Positions 22,603 through 33,545 of a stretch of 64,000 nucleotides of DNA are shown here, one piece after another. A program made the position numbers and the translations under genes. Source of the stretch: Adiantum capillus-veneris (Eukaryota; Streptophyta; Polypodiopsida; Polypodiales; Pteridaceae); contig CM043967.1 of the NCBI GenBank assembly GCA_014529385.2, forward strand, positions 8,646,501-8,710,500, read 5' to 3'. Numbering within the stretch: the first letter of the stretch is position 1; the number at the start of each line of letters is the position of its first letter. Below the pieces are notes generated by a model. It did no database searches. It had not been told where the DNA came from and was given only the letters and a program-made list of their open reading frames with translations.

Positions 22603-23108
22603 TCAATCGTATAACTTAATCAATCCTCACTTATTCAATTCATTCAATCTCAATCACATGATTTAATCAATCTTAACTTAAGCAGTCCATCAAAACTTAG
22701 TCATATGACTTAACCAGTCATGACTTATCCAATCCGTCAAAACTCAATTATATGACTTAACCAGTCATGATTATCTCAATCACATGACTTAACCACTCAT
22801 AAGTCATCCAATCACATGAGTTAACCAGTCATGGCTCATTCAATCCACACAAAAAACTCACTTACATGACTTAACCAGTCAAACAATTTCTTTGTAGAAA
22901 ACAACTCAATCTTCTAATCATAAAGTCATCAAAATGTCATATAAGGCCTACAAAAGATCTTTCCATGAAAAAACATAATAGAGATTTCAACCATAACTAT
23001 GGTATACGTCAATCGGCATAACGTAATATCTATGCGAGTCTAGTAATGGGTATATAAAACCATACACATGAGGAATCTTGAAGTAGTCAATTTAATCTCT
23101 TTAACCTA
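22603..23108 (-). repeat. Leader of Int2 with palindromic repeats
   Basis: Between gag and primer-binding site. At about 22703, 22750, 22781, 22812 and 22863 it carries copies of ATGACTTAACCAGTCAT, whose six-base ends are complementary around a TAACC loop; three more diverged copies lie nearby. The same block is in Int1, Int3 and Int4. Confidence 0.7.
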
Positions 23109-23121
23109 GGCTCTGATACCA
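23109..23121 (-). promoter_or_regulatory. Primer-binding site of Int2, initiator-Met type
   Basis: The minus strand reads TGGTATCAGAGCC, two bases from the LTR3 end. The same site is at 19896-19908 and 27928-27940; in Int4 (31457-31469) one base differs. Confidence 0.9.
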
Positions 23122-23123
23122 AC

Positions 23124-25174
23124 TGTGAGGTCCCCAACCCCGAGAAGATTAGGGCGACTTGATAGATGGACTTCCTTTATTCTCCTTCTCCATTGACAAC
23201 ACCCTACTCTGTTTCCACAAATAAGAGATACGAGAAACAGAAGAGAGGAAGTCCTCTATCCATCGTTTACGTGGTTATAAGGGTCATACGCCACAAGCCA
23301 GGCCGATAAATCTAGGATTCTAATGAAAGATGTTGCCTAACATAAAGATGAAATCCTATTGACATATTTACAATCCATAAACAACGCCTTTTTCCCCATG
23401 TTTAAGAGGCACGGCCGCCATCCATAAACCATAAATATGATATGAGACTTAGTCTAAACTAAATAGTAATCTTGTGTCACGTTGATTTGGGCCATCTCGA
23501 CTCTTGGCACAATAAGTCTCTAATTTTACTTCTCTTAATAAGAGGGAGTGAAGAGTTTCTCGACTAATCGAGACCACCCATCCTTGATTGACAACCTGAG
23601 CCAGCGCCCACTTTCCACCCCACACTCACACTTTTTATCACATTGTTTTACATATATAAACAGTGTTTCTTAATTAATTTCAAACACAGGTTCTTTTATA
23701 TATCCCTTCAAACAATACCAAAACAATTCAAATAAGGCCTAATGAAGACAACCCTATTATTCAACAAAAATAACTTTTTCAATTTCTCATGAGTTGCTAC
23801 TACCCGTGGACTCTCGGCCTAACCAACAGAGCCTTTGCAAAGGATTTTTTTTCTTATCGCAAATTGTGCAACCTTCCCATCTTGCTGACCGCGAGGCATC
23901 CCGCTACCCGCGAGGCATCTTGCTAACTGCGAGGCATCTCGCTACCAGCGAGGCATCCCGCTAACCGTGAGGCATCTTGCTAACAGCGAGGCATCCCGCT
24001 AACCGTGAGGCATCCCGCTACAAAAGATATTCTTTCAACAATGCTTCTCTTTAAATGATTCTTCAAACATAATCAATCAATTGTTTATATCAATCAAAAT
24101 CCACTTATCAACAATAACAATCTACTAAGCAATAACAATTCAACAAACACTGACAATTTATCAAACAGTTCTTTCACTAATCTATGAAAACATATGCTTG
24201 TTTCTCGTGATAGAATCACATTTCTTGGATGGTTTAAGGGGTTCCCTATGCTTAGCTTCCCAAGTCAAACATGAATAGCAATGTAAAATTATAAATTTAT
24301 TTTACCGGATTTGGAGCGCGTGCGGCTAACTCTTGTGTTGGAGGTTGGACGGCTTCGACTTCTTCGGTTGATGCTTTTGCATGAGATACGTTCAGAGTAG
24401 ACACCTTCCTTCCCAACTTCCTTGGTGGTGCAACGGCATGGGCGTCCTTATAACTTCTCGTTACACGCTTCGGAGCCATAGGTTCGGATAGAGAAAAGAA
24501 AAGTGCGTTGTTGGAGAGAGAGAGAGAGAGAGAGTGTGTTCACAAACTGGGAGACGGCACGTTGACGATTGGAGATGGTGATGGCTTGAAGGTGAGAGGT
24601 TAAGGGAGAGAGGCTCCCTCCGGCACGTCGTAAGAGAGCTTCCGCTTCCATAGATGTGTGTGTTCAAAGTGAGAGGAGAAGGGTCCTTTATATATGCCCT
24701 ACGGGGGTGCTAAGAGTCCTGAGAGGTTTCAAGAATAGGAGAAGGAAAAGCTCGCACGTCGTTGCGGCTCTATTAAAATAAATAAATAAATAAATAAATA
24801 TAAATTATTATTATTATTTTATTATAATTATTTTCTTGACGTTCGCGAATCCTATGTGCGATTTTTTAAAAAAGCTCTATACATACAAGCTCCCATTCTA
24901 TTTTGAGAGAGAAAAAAAAGAAGTATCCTTATTTTGACTCACCTCTCTTTCTTTCCTAAAAATACTATCTCTAAGATTTTTCTTCACACATAGATTAGGT
25001 TCCCACATAAACCTATCGTTCCACATAAAGAAAGATCATAAATAAAAAGATTCTGAATCCGATTTTCAATCCGATTGCTCTGATAAACTCATGATGACTC
25101 ACAAAATTGAGAACCTCAATTACTTTGCAAAAAAACTGAAATGACTTATACGGGTAAATGTTGGGTACATTACA
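23124..25174 (-). repeat. LTR3 of the gag-only array (2,051 bp)
   Basis: Full-length LTR with minus-strand ends TGTAATG...CCTCACA. It holds a TATA box (24685-24697), a GA tract (24514-24533), a coding exon ending at a GT donor (24306-24479), the 19-bp repeats (23883-24022) and an AATA microsatellite in U3 (about 24775-24800). Confidence 0.85.
24306..24479 (-). CDS. LTR-encoded exon with splice donor (LTR3), putative Gag N-terminus
   Basis: From the ATG at 24479 the LTR encodes 58 residues (MAPKRVTRSYKDAHAVAPPR and on to ARAPNP), basic and Pro/Ala-rich, like the N-terminal tails of plant Gypsy Gags. The frame meets GTAAAATAA after a full codon at 24306, a plausible 5' splice site, and unspliced translation stops two codons later. 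It lies about 200 bp downstream of the TATA box. I infer that it is spliced across U5, primer-binding site and leader (about 1.7 kb) to the gag body of Int2; a phase-compatible AG lies three bases before the gag Met. Equivalent exons are in LTR4 (with a premature stop) and LTR5, but not LTR2. Splicing itself is not shown by the sequence. Confidence 0.55.
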
Positions 25175-25278
25175 ATCTCCCCAACTTAGGGTTTCGAGAT
25201 GTCCTCATCTCGAGAAAAAGTGAGGATGCTTCACTCTAATTACTAGTGACCATCATTATGTCTAAAAGGGTAATATTC

Positions 25279-26076
25279 TTAGTCTGCTTCACTTACTGCT
25301 GCTGCTCCATTATTCAATCGCGGACAAGAGTTTTGATAATGTCCCAACTCTCTACATTCAAAGCATCGAACATTTAAGCGTCGAGCATCTTGTGCAGTAG
25401 CGGCATAATCTCTCTTTGGTTGTCTATCTCTGAAGCTCTGATTCTGTTCAATTCTTCTTGTAATTCCTTGTTCCTTCATCAAGGGCTTAGCTTGTAGTAA
25501 AGAATCTTGTATTGTGGTAGGCTTCGGGGCTTCCAATCGCGAGCTAATTGGTTCTCTTAAACCTTGACAAAAGCGAGCTACCTGCTGCTTGATGGTCATT
25601 GATGGTGCATAACATCTTAGTCTTACAAACTTTGAGTAGTATTCTTCCAAAAATAAACTGTATTATTTCAAGCTAAAGAATTCGTTCATCTTTATCGCTT
25701 CATGGACAGAAGGTAAGTATCTTTGCTGCACTGCTTGTTTGATCTCCCACCAACTCTGAGAGTTCTCCAACACTCCCATGTCATGGCAATGTTGTTTCCA
25801 CCATAATTTCGCTTCCCTTGAGAGACGAAACATCCCTAACATCGCTTGATTTGCAGGTGTGGTCCTTGTAGTAGAGAAGTAATCATCCATAGCTTCAATC
25901 CAAACTCCTGCTTCCTTCTCAATATCATCACCCTCTCCTTTAAATGAAGGTGGTTGCATTTGTTTGAGCAACAACTTCTTCTCCTGAATCTCTGTATAGA
26001 TAGCATCGTTCTGAGGGTTTTCTAATGTAGAAGTGAAGGATTCCCCTGAGTGTACATGAAGGTTTATAATACTCAA
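25279..26076 (-). pseudogene. Gag of gag-only element, Int3 copy
   Basis: The same Gag as Int2, without the frame-shifting insertion. The gag core (26076-25663) and C-terminal part with an intact zinc knuckle (CFECRELGHYQNSC, 25650-25279) are in one frame, separated only by a TAA after FFSLK. Apart from that stop the coding region is open. Confidence 0.85.
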
Positions 26077-26396
26077 ATCAATAGGGTACTTTCCAAACTT
26101 AGACTTATCCAGTCCACTAAAATCTCAATCGTATAACTTAATCAATCCTCACTTATTCAATTCATTTAATCTCAATCACATGATCTAACCAATCTTAACT
26201 TAACCAGTCCATCAAAACTTAGTCATATGACTTAACCAGTCATGACTTATCCAATCCGTCAAAAATCAATTATATGACTTAACCAGTCATGATTATCTCA
26301 ATCACATGACTTAACCAGTCATAAGTCATCCAATCACATGAGTTAACTAGTCATGGCTCCTTCAATCCACACAAAAAACTGACTTACATGACTTAA

Positions 26397-27688
26397 CACT
26401 AGGTTGGTGATGGGACACTTTTATGTCCTGTTAAGTGACCAATTTTCTTGAATTATGTCAAGAGTTTCAAAGTGGATTTTGAGGTGCTATCTATCTAGAA
26501 ATTTTTCTCATGAGCTGAAAAAAAGTCGACATTTTCTTGGAATATCCATTCCATCTTTAACCTTGTCCTTGCACAACATTTCAAAACCTAACTGTGTAAA
26601 AAAACGGGTCCTGTTTTTGCCTTTCTTCAACTTTTTGCAACTATACCACTCTAGAATTTATGTTTGTGAGGTCCATAATGCTAGAGAACTATCTTTAGTA
26701 GTCCTCGACATGTCTTGATGCTTCTAGGGAGAAATAAATATTAAAGTTGTAAGTTATGACCAAATTACAAAAATTGTCAAATCTTGGTTTTTAGCCAATT
26801 TTAGCTCTTATATGAATTTTTTTTTTATTTTCTATGTCGCATATTGTAACATAAAGATAATATTCCTTGAGTTTTGGGGCACCTAATACCCTATTTTGCA
26901 TAGTACACAACGATGGTTGATTTTTTCAAGTATAGAAGAAAATGAAACATTCTAGTATATCAAGTATAGCTTTTTCAATATTTTTAGTTTCTTGTGACAA
27001 CTACATGCATTTTGTAGGTAGTAACCATATCTAGTCATAAGGATCAAATTTGGGTAGATATTGAATAGTTTCTATGGGATTCTACAACTCATAATGTTGA
27101 ACCCATTTTTTTCATGTTTGCTGTATTTAGCACTTCATCTTTGTCCCCAAGATTTCCCTTGGTAAGAGATGTATTATTCTTTTGATATGCTCCATGGATC
27201 CTTATGAACAGAAAGGACAATAGGGAAGTAAGAAAACATGCATATATTATATGTATTGAGTGTGGCTATAGAAACTTTGATGATAGGTTTGTAGAATGGT
27301 AAAAATTCAACTTTTTTGTACCTATTTATTTTGGCAAAACAAAAAATAGTGAGTGAGAAGCAATCATATGTTCTGATCACCAACCCATTGAAGTTAACTA
27401 GGGAGTTTATATCAAGTCGTACAAAAATCCCTAATCTTATTTTTATGCAACAAAACGTAAGAAATGACTGTTTTGATGAAACTGCACTGGTCCATCAACT
27501 TTGGAGGCTTCGTGTGACCAAAAGATGAGAAATTTTACAAGTTTCTTATTTTTTCCATGTGTAGTAGGCCTTGAACTATAACCTCATGAAAGGATTTTAC
27601 AAAATAAGTGGATCTACTATGGTTTTGGAGGTTCTTTTCAAAACCCTGAAAGGACACTTTTATGTCATGTTAGGTTACCAACCTAGTG
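26397..27688. mobile_element. Non-autonomous TIR DNA element flanked by TTAA
   Basis: A 1,292-bp insertion present only in Int3. Its ends are CACTAGGTTGGT and the exact reverse complement ACCAACCTAGTG, flanked on both sides by TTAA (26393-26396 and 27689-27692) in place of the single TTAA of the other internal regions. A 28-bp subterminal sequence (GGACACTTTTATGTC...) occurs near both ends as a direct repeat (about 26412 and 27649). The CACTA start recalls CACTA elements, but those make 3-bp duplications. The only frame of note (26455-26718) is unrecognised, so no transposase is visible. Confidence 0.8.
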
Positions 27689-27942
27689 TTAACCAGTCAA
27701 ACAATTTCTTTGTAGAAAACAACTCAATCTTCTAATCATAAAGTCATCAAAATGTCATATAGGGTCTACAAAAGATCTTTCCATGAAAAAACATAATAGA
27801 GGTTTCAACCATAACTATGGTACAAGTCAATCGGCATAACGTAATATCTCTACGAGTCTAGTAATGGGTATGAAAAACCATACACATGAGGAATCTTGAA
27901 GTAGTCAATTTAATCTCTTTTAACCTAGGCTCTGATACCAAC

Positions 27943-29997
27943 TGTGAGGTCCCCAACCCTGAGAAGATTAGGGCGACTTGATAGATGGACTTCTTTTATT
28001 GTCCTTCTCCATTGACGACACCCTACTCTATTTCCACAAATAAGAGATACGAGCAGCAGAAGAGAGGAAGTCATCTATCCATCGTTTACGTGGTTATAAG
28101 GGTCATACGCCACAAGCCAGGTGGATAAATCTAGGATTCTAATGAAAGTTGTTTCCTAACATAAAGATGAAATCCCATTGACATATTTACAATCCATAAA
28201 CAACGCCTTTTTTCCCCATGTTTAAGAGGCACAGCCGCCATCCATAAACCATAAATATGATATGAGACTTAGTCTAAACTAAATAGTAATCTTGCGTCAC
28301 GTTGATTTGGGCCATCTCGACTCTTGGCACAATAAGTCTCTAATTTACTTCTCTTAATAAGAGGGAGTGAAGAGTTTCTCGACTAATCGAGACCACCCAT
28401 CCTTGATTGTTTTGACAACCTGAGCCATCCCCCACTTTCCACCTCACACTCACACTTTTAATCACATTGTTTTACATATACAAACAGTGTTCCTTAATTA
28501 ATTCCAAACACAGGTTCTTTTATACAGTCCTTCAAACAATACCAAAACAATTCAAATAAGGCCTAATGAAGACAACCCTATTATTCAACAAAAATAACTT
28601 TTTCAATTTCCCATGAGGAGCTGCTACCTGTGGACTTTCTCTGTCTAACCAATAGAGCCTTTGCAAAGGATTTATTTGCTAACCGCGAATTGCGCAACCT
28701 TCCTATCTCGCTAACCACGGGGCATCCCGCTACCCGGGAGGCTTCTTGCTAACCGCTAGGCATCCCGCTACCAGTGAGGCATCCCGCTAACTGTGAGGCA
28801 TCTTTCTAACAGCCAGGCATTTCGCTACCCGTGAGGGATCCCGCTAACCGCGAGGAACAAAAGATATCCTTTCAACAATTCTTCTCTTTAAATGATTCTT
28901 CAAACATAATTAATCAATTCTTCATATCAATCAAAATCCACTTATCAAACAATAAAAATCTACTAAGCAATAACAATTCAACAAACAGGGACAATTTATC
29001 AAACAGTTCTTTCACTAATCTATGAAAACATATGCTTGTTTCTCGTGATAGAATCATGTTTCTTGGATGGTTTAAGGGGTTCCCCATGCTAAGCTTCCCA
29101 AGTCAAACATGAATAGCAATGCAAAATTATAAATTTATTTTACCGGATTTGGAGCGCGTACGGCTAACTCTTGTGCTGGAGGTTGGACGGCTTGGACTTC
29201 TTCGGTTCATGCTTTCGCATGAGATATGTTCGGAGTAGACACCTTCCTTCCCACCTTCCTTGGTGGTGCAACGGCATGGGCGTCCTTAGAACTTCGTGTT
29301 ACACGCTTCGGCACCATAGGTTCGGATAGAGAAAAGAAAAGCGCGTTGTTGGAGACAGAGAGAGAGAGAGAGAGAGTGTGTGTGTTCACAAACCGGGAGA
29401 TGGCACGTTGACGATTGGAGATGGTGATGGCTTGAAGGTGAAAGGTTAAGGGAGAGAGACTTCGTCTAGTGCGTCGTAAGAGAGCTTCCGCTTTCGTAGA
29501 TGTGTGTGTTCAAAGTGAGAGGAGAAGGGTCCTTTATATAGGCCCTATGGGGATGCTACGAATCCTGAGAGGTTTCAAGAATAGGAGAAGGAAAAGCTGA
29601 CGCATCGTCGCGGCTCTATTAAAATATATATATATATGAATTATTATAATTATTTTTTTGACGCTCGCGAATCCTATGTGCAATTTTTTTTAAAAGCTCT
29701 GTACATACAAGTTCCCATTCTATTTTGAGAGAGAGAAAAAAAGAAGTATCCTTATTTTGACTCACCTCTCTTTCTTTCCTAAAAATACTATCTCTAAGAT
29801 TTTTCTTCACACATAGATTAGGTTCCCACATAAACCTATTGTTCCACATAAAGAAAGATCATAAACAAAAAGATTCTGAATCCGATTTTCAATCCGATTG
29901 CTCTGATAAACTCATGATGACTCACAAAATTGACAACCTCAATTACTTTGCAAAATAACTGAAATGACTTATACAGATAAATGTTGGGCACATTACA
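27943..29997 (-). repeat. LTR4 of the gag-only array (2,055 bp)
   Basis: Full-length LTR. The LTR exon begins MVPKRVTRSSKDAHAV near 29305 (part of a longer frame from 29389), but a TGA follows HAKA (29207), so its exon is broken. The GT donor is conserved at 29142-29143 and the TATA box is at 29530-29543. Confidence 0.85.
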
Positions 29998-30101
29998 ATC
30001 TCCCCAACTTAGGGTTTCGAGATGTCCTCATCTCGAGAAAAAGTGAGGATACCTCACTCTAATTACTAGTGATCATCATTATGTCTAAAAGGGTAATATT
30101 C

Positions 30102-30926
30102 TTAGTCTGCTTCACTTACTGATGTTGCTCCATTATTCAATCGTGGACAAGAGTTTTGATAATGTCCCAACTCTCCACATTCAAAGCATCGAACATTTAA
30201 GGGTCCAGAATCTTGTGAAGTAGCGGCATAAGCTCTCTTTGGTTGACTATCTCTGAAGCTCTGATTCTGTTCAATTCTTCTTCTAATCCCTTGTTCCTTC
30301 ATCAAGGGCTTAGCTTGTAGTAAAGAATCTTGTCCTGTGGTAGGCTTCAGGGCTTCCAATCGCGAGCTAGTTGTTTCTCTTAAACCTTGACAAAAGCGAG
30401 CTACGTGCTGCTCGATGGTCATTGATGGTGCATAACGTCTTAGTCTTACAAACTTTGAGTAGTACTCTTTCAAAAATAAACTGTATTATTTCAAGCTAAA
30501 GAACAAATCGTTCATCTTTATCGCTTCATGGACAGAAGGTAAGTATCTTTCCTGCACTGCTTGTTTGATCTCCCACCAACTCTGAGAGTTCTTCAACACT
30601 CCCATGTCACGGCAACGTTGTTTCCACCATAATTTCGCTTCCCCTGAGAGACGAAACATCCCTAACATCGCTTGATTTGCAGGTGTGGTCCTTGCAGTAG
30701 AGAAGTAATCATCCATAGCTTCAATCCACACTCCTGCTTCTTTCTCAATATCATCACCCTCTCCTTTAAATGAAGGTGGTTGCATTTGTTTGAGCAACAA
30801 CTTCTTCTCCTGAATCTCTGTATAGATAGCATCGTTCTGAGGGTTTTCCAACGTAGAAGTGAAGGATTCCCCTGAGTGTACATCAATGTCTATAATACTC
30901 AAATCAATAGGGTACTTTCCAAACAT
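30102..30926 (-). pseudogene. Gag of gag-only element, Int4 copy
   Basis: Gag core (30926-30486) and C-terminal part (30473-30102, zinc knuckle CFECGELGHYQNSC) in the same frame, interrupted only by the TAA after FFSLK that is shared with the other copies. Otherwise intact. Confidence 0.85.
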
Positions 30927-31471
30927 AGACTTATCCAGTCCACTAAAAGCTCAATCGTATAACTTAATCAATTCTCACTTATTCAATTCATTAAATCTCA
31001 ATCACATGATCTAACCAATCTTAACTTAACCAGTCCATCAAAACTTAGTGATATGACTTAACCAGTTATGATGTATCCAATCCGTCAAAACTCAATTATA
31101 TGACTTAACCAGTCATGATTATCTCAATCACATGACTTAACCAATCATAATTCATCCAATCACATGAGTTAACCAGTCATGGCTCATTCAATCCACACAA
31201 AAAACTCACTGACATGACTTAACCAGTCAAACAATTTCTTTGTAGAAAACAACTCAATCTTCTAATCATAAAGTCATCAAAATGTCATATAGGGTCTACA
31301 AAAGATCTTTCCATGAAAAAACATAATAGAGATTTCAACCATAACTATGGTACACCTCAATCGGCATAACGTAATATCTTTGCGAGTCTGGCAATGGGTA
31401 TAGAAAACCATACACATGAGGAATCTTGAAGTAGTCAATTTAATCTCTTTAACCTAGGCTCTCATACCAAC

Positions 31472-32835
31472 TGTGAGGTCCCCAACCCTGAGAAGATTAG
31501 GGAGACTTGATAGATGGACTTCCTTTATTCTCCTTCTCCATTGACGACACCCTACTCTGTTTCCACAAATAAGAGATACGAGAAACAGAAGAGAGGAAGT
31601 CCTCTATCCATCGTTTACGTGGTTATAAGGGTCATACGCCACAAGCCAGGCCGATAAATCTAGGATTCTAATGAAAGATGTTGCCTAACATAAAGATGAA
31701 ATTCCATTGACATATTTACAATCCATAAACAACACCTTTTTCCCCACGTTTAAGAGGCACGACCGCCATCCATAAACCATAACTATGATATGAGACTTAG
31801 TCTAAACTAAATAGTAATCTTGCGTCACGTTGATTTGGGCCATCTCGACTCTTGGCACAATAAGTCTCTAATTTTACTTCTCTTAATAAGAGGGAGTGAA
31901 GAGTTTCTCGACTAATCGAGACCACCCATCCTTGATTGACAACCTGAGCCAGCCCCCACTTTCCACCCCACACTCACACTTTTTGTCACATTGTTTTACA
32001 TATACAAACAGTGTTCCTTAATTAATTCCAAACACAGGTTCTTTTATACAGCCCTTCAAGCAATACCAAAACAATTCAAATAAGGCCTAATGAAGACAAC
32101 CCTATTATTCAACAAAAATAAATTTTTCAATTTCTCATGAGTTACAGCCACCCGCGGACTTTCTCTGTGTAACCAACAGAGCCTTTGCAAAGGATTTATT
32201 CGCTAACCGCGAATTACGCAACCTTCCCATCGCGCTAACCGTGAGGCAACCTGCTACCCGCGAGGCATCTTGCCAACCGCCAGGCATCCACTACCCACGA
32301 GGCATCTCGCTAACCGCCAGGCATCCCGCTAACCGCGAGGAACAAAAGATATTCTTTCAACAATTCTTCTCTTTAAATGATTCTCAAACATAATCAATCA
32401 ATTCTTCATATCAATCAAAATCCAGTTATCAAACAATAACAATCTACTAAGCAATAACAATTCAACAAACAGTGACAATTTATCAAACAGTTCTTTCACT
32501 AATCTATGAAAACATATGCTTGTTTCTTGTGATATAATCACGTTTCTTGGAGGGTTTAAGGGGTTCTCTATGCTTAGCTTCCCAAGTCAAACATCAATAG
32601 CAATGCAGAATTATAAATTTGTTTTACCGGATTTGGAGCGCGTGTGGCTAACTCCTGTGTTGGAGGTTGGACGGCTTTGACTTCTTCTTCAGTTGATGCT
32701 TTCGCATGAGATACGTTCGGGGTAGACACCTTCCTTCTCACCTTCCTTGGTGGTGCAACGGCATGGGCGTCCTTAGAACTTTGTGTTACACGCTTCGGAG
32801 CCATAGCTTCGGAATAGAGAAAAGAAAAGCGCGTT

Positions 32836-32894
<59 letters not shown>

Positions 32895-33179
32895 TGTTCA
32901 CAAACCGGGAGACCGCACGTCGACGATTGGAGATGGAGATGGCTTGAAGGTGAGAGGTTAAGGGAGAGAGGTTCCCTCCGGCGCGTCGTTGCAAGAGAGC
33001 TTCCGCTTTCATAGATGTGTGTGTTCAAAGTGAGAAGAGAAGGTCCTTTATATAGGCCCTACAAGGGTGCTAAGAATACTGAGAGGTTTCAAGAATAGCA
33101 GAAGGAAAAGCTCGCGCGTCATCACGGCTCTATAAAAAATAAAAAATAAAAAATAAAAAATTTATTATTTTTATTTTTA

Positions 33180-33210
<31 letters not shown>

Positions 33211-33536
33211 TTTGGACGTTCGCGAATCCTATGCGCGATTTTTTTTAAAAGCTCTATACTAACAAGTTCCCATTCCATCTTGAGAGAGAGAAAGAAAGAA
33301 GTATCCTACTTTTGATTCACCTCTTTCATTCCTAAAAATACTATCTCTAAGCTTTTTCTTCCACATAGATTAGGATCCCACGTAAACCTATTGCTCCACA
33401 TAAATAAATAGATTCTGAACCCGATTTTCAATCCGATTGCTCTGATAAACTCATGATGACTCACAAAATTGAGAATCTCAATTACTTTGCAAAATAACTG
33501 AAATGACTTATATGGATAAATATTGGGTACATTACA
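31472..33536 (-). repeat. LTR5 of the gag-only array (2,065 bp), outermost 5' LTR
   Basis: The right-hand end CATTACA is followed by the target duplication CATTC. It contains the LTR exon (32628-32804), a GA tract expanded to about 27 units (32839-32892), the 19-bp repeats (32200-32340) and, in U3, an A-rich then T-rich foldback (33134-33214). Confidence 0.85.
32628..32804 (-). CDS. LTR-encoded exon with splice donor (LTR5)
   Basis: Starts MAPKRVTQSSKDAHAV and runs to ATRAPNP at the conserved GT donor (32626-32627). Compared with LTR3 one codon is inserted (a Glu run) and several substitutions leave the frame open, so the frame has been kept across copies. Unspliced, the frame would continue only 17 codons. 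As the outermost 5' LTR this is the one expected to drive transcription of the array. Confidence 0.55.
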
Positions 33537-33541
33537 CATTC
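33537..33541. repeat. Target-site duplication CATTC, right copy
   Basis: Matches 18964-18968; bases 18968 and 33542 were therefore adjacent before the array inserted. Confidence 0.85.
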
Positions 33542-33545
33542 GACG

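Larger units (their letters stand above)
25175..27942 (-). repeat. Int3 of the array, interrupted by a TIR element
   Basis: Internal region with polypurine tract, gag, palindromic leader and primer-binding site (27928-27940). Subtracting the insertion at 26397-27688 and one TTAA gives 1,472 bp, like Int2 and Int4. Confidence 0.85.
18969..33536 (-). mobile_element. Tandem array of gag-only LTR elements sharing LTRs
   Basis: Five LTRs alternate with four internal regions, all in minus orientation: LTR1 (18969-19251, truncated), Int1 (19252-19910, truncated), LTR2 (19911-21648), Int2 (21649-23123), LTR3 (23124-25174), Int3 (25175-27942, with an insertion), LTR4 (27943-29997), Int4 (29998-31471), LTR5 (31472-33536). 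The outermost ends are flanked by the same 5 bp, CATTC (18964-18968 and 33537-33541); no duplication separates the inner units. Each full internal region is about 1,474 bp with primer-binding site, leader, gag and polypurine tract, and no protease, RT or integrase. This matches the published idea of terminal-repeat retrotransposons with only a GAG domain (TR-GAG). Unequal recombination between LTRs after one insertion explains the array. Confidence 0.85.

Noticed and set aside
26455-26718. 87-codon frame inside the TIR element as a transposase
   Set aside because: Too short, with no catalytic motif or similarity I can recognise.
26397-27688. piggyBac assignment because of the TTAA flanks
   Set aside because: Termini begin CACTAGG, not the usual piggyBac ends, no transposase is visible, and 3-bp alternatives cannot be excluded.
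18969-33536. Four independent insertions of the gag-only element
   Set aside because: Inner units share LTRs and lack their own target duplications; only the outer ends have CATTC.
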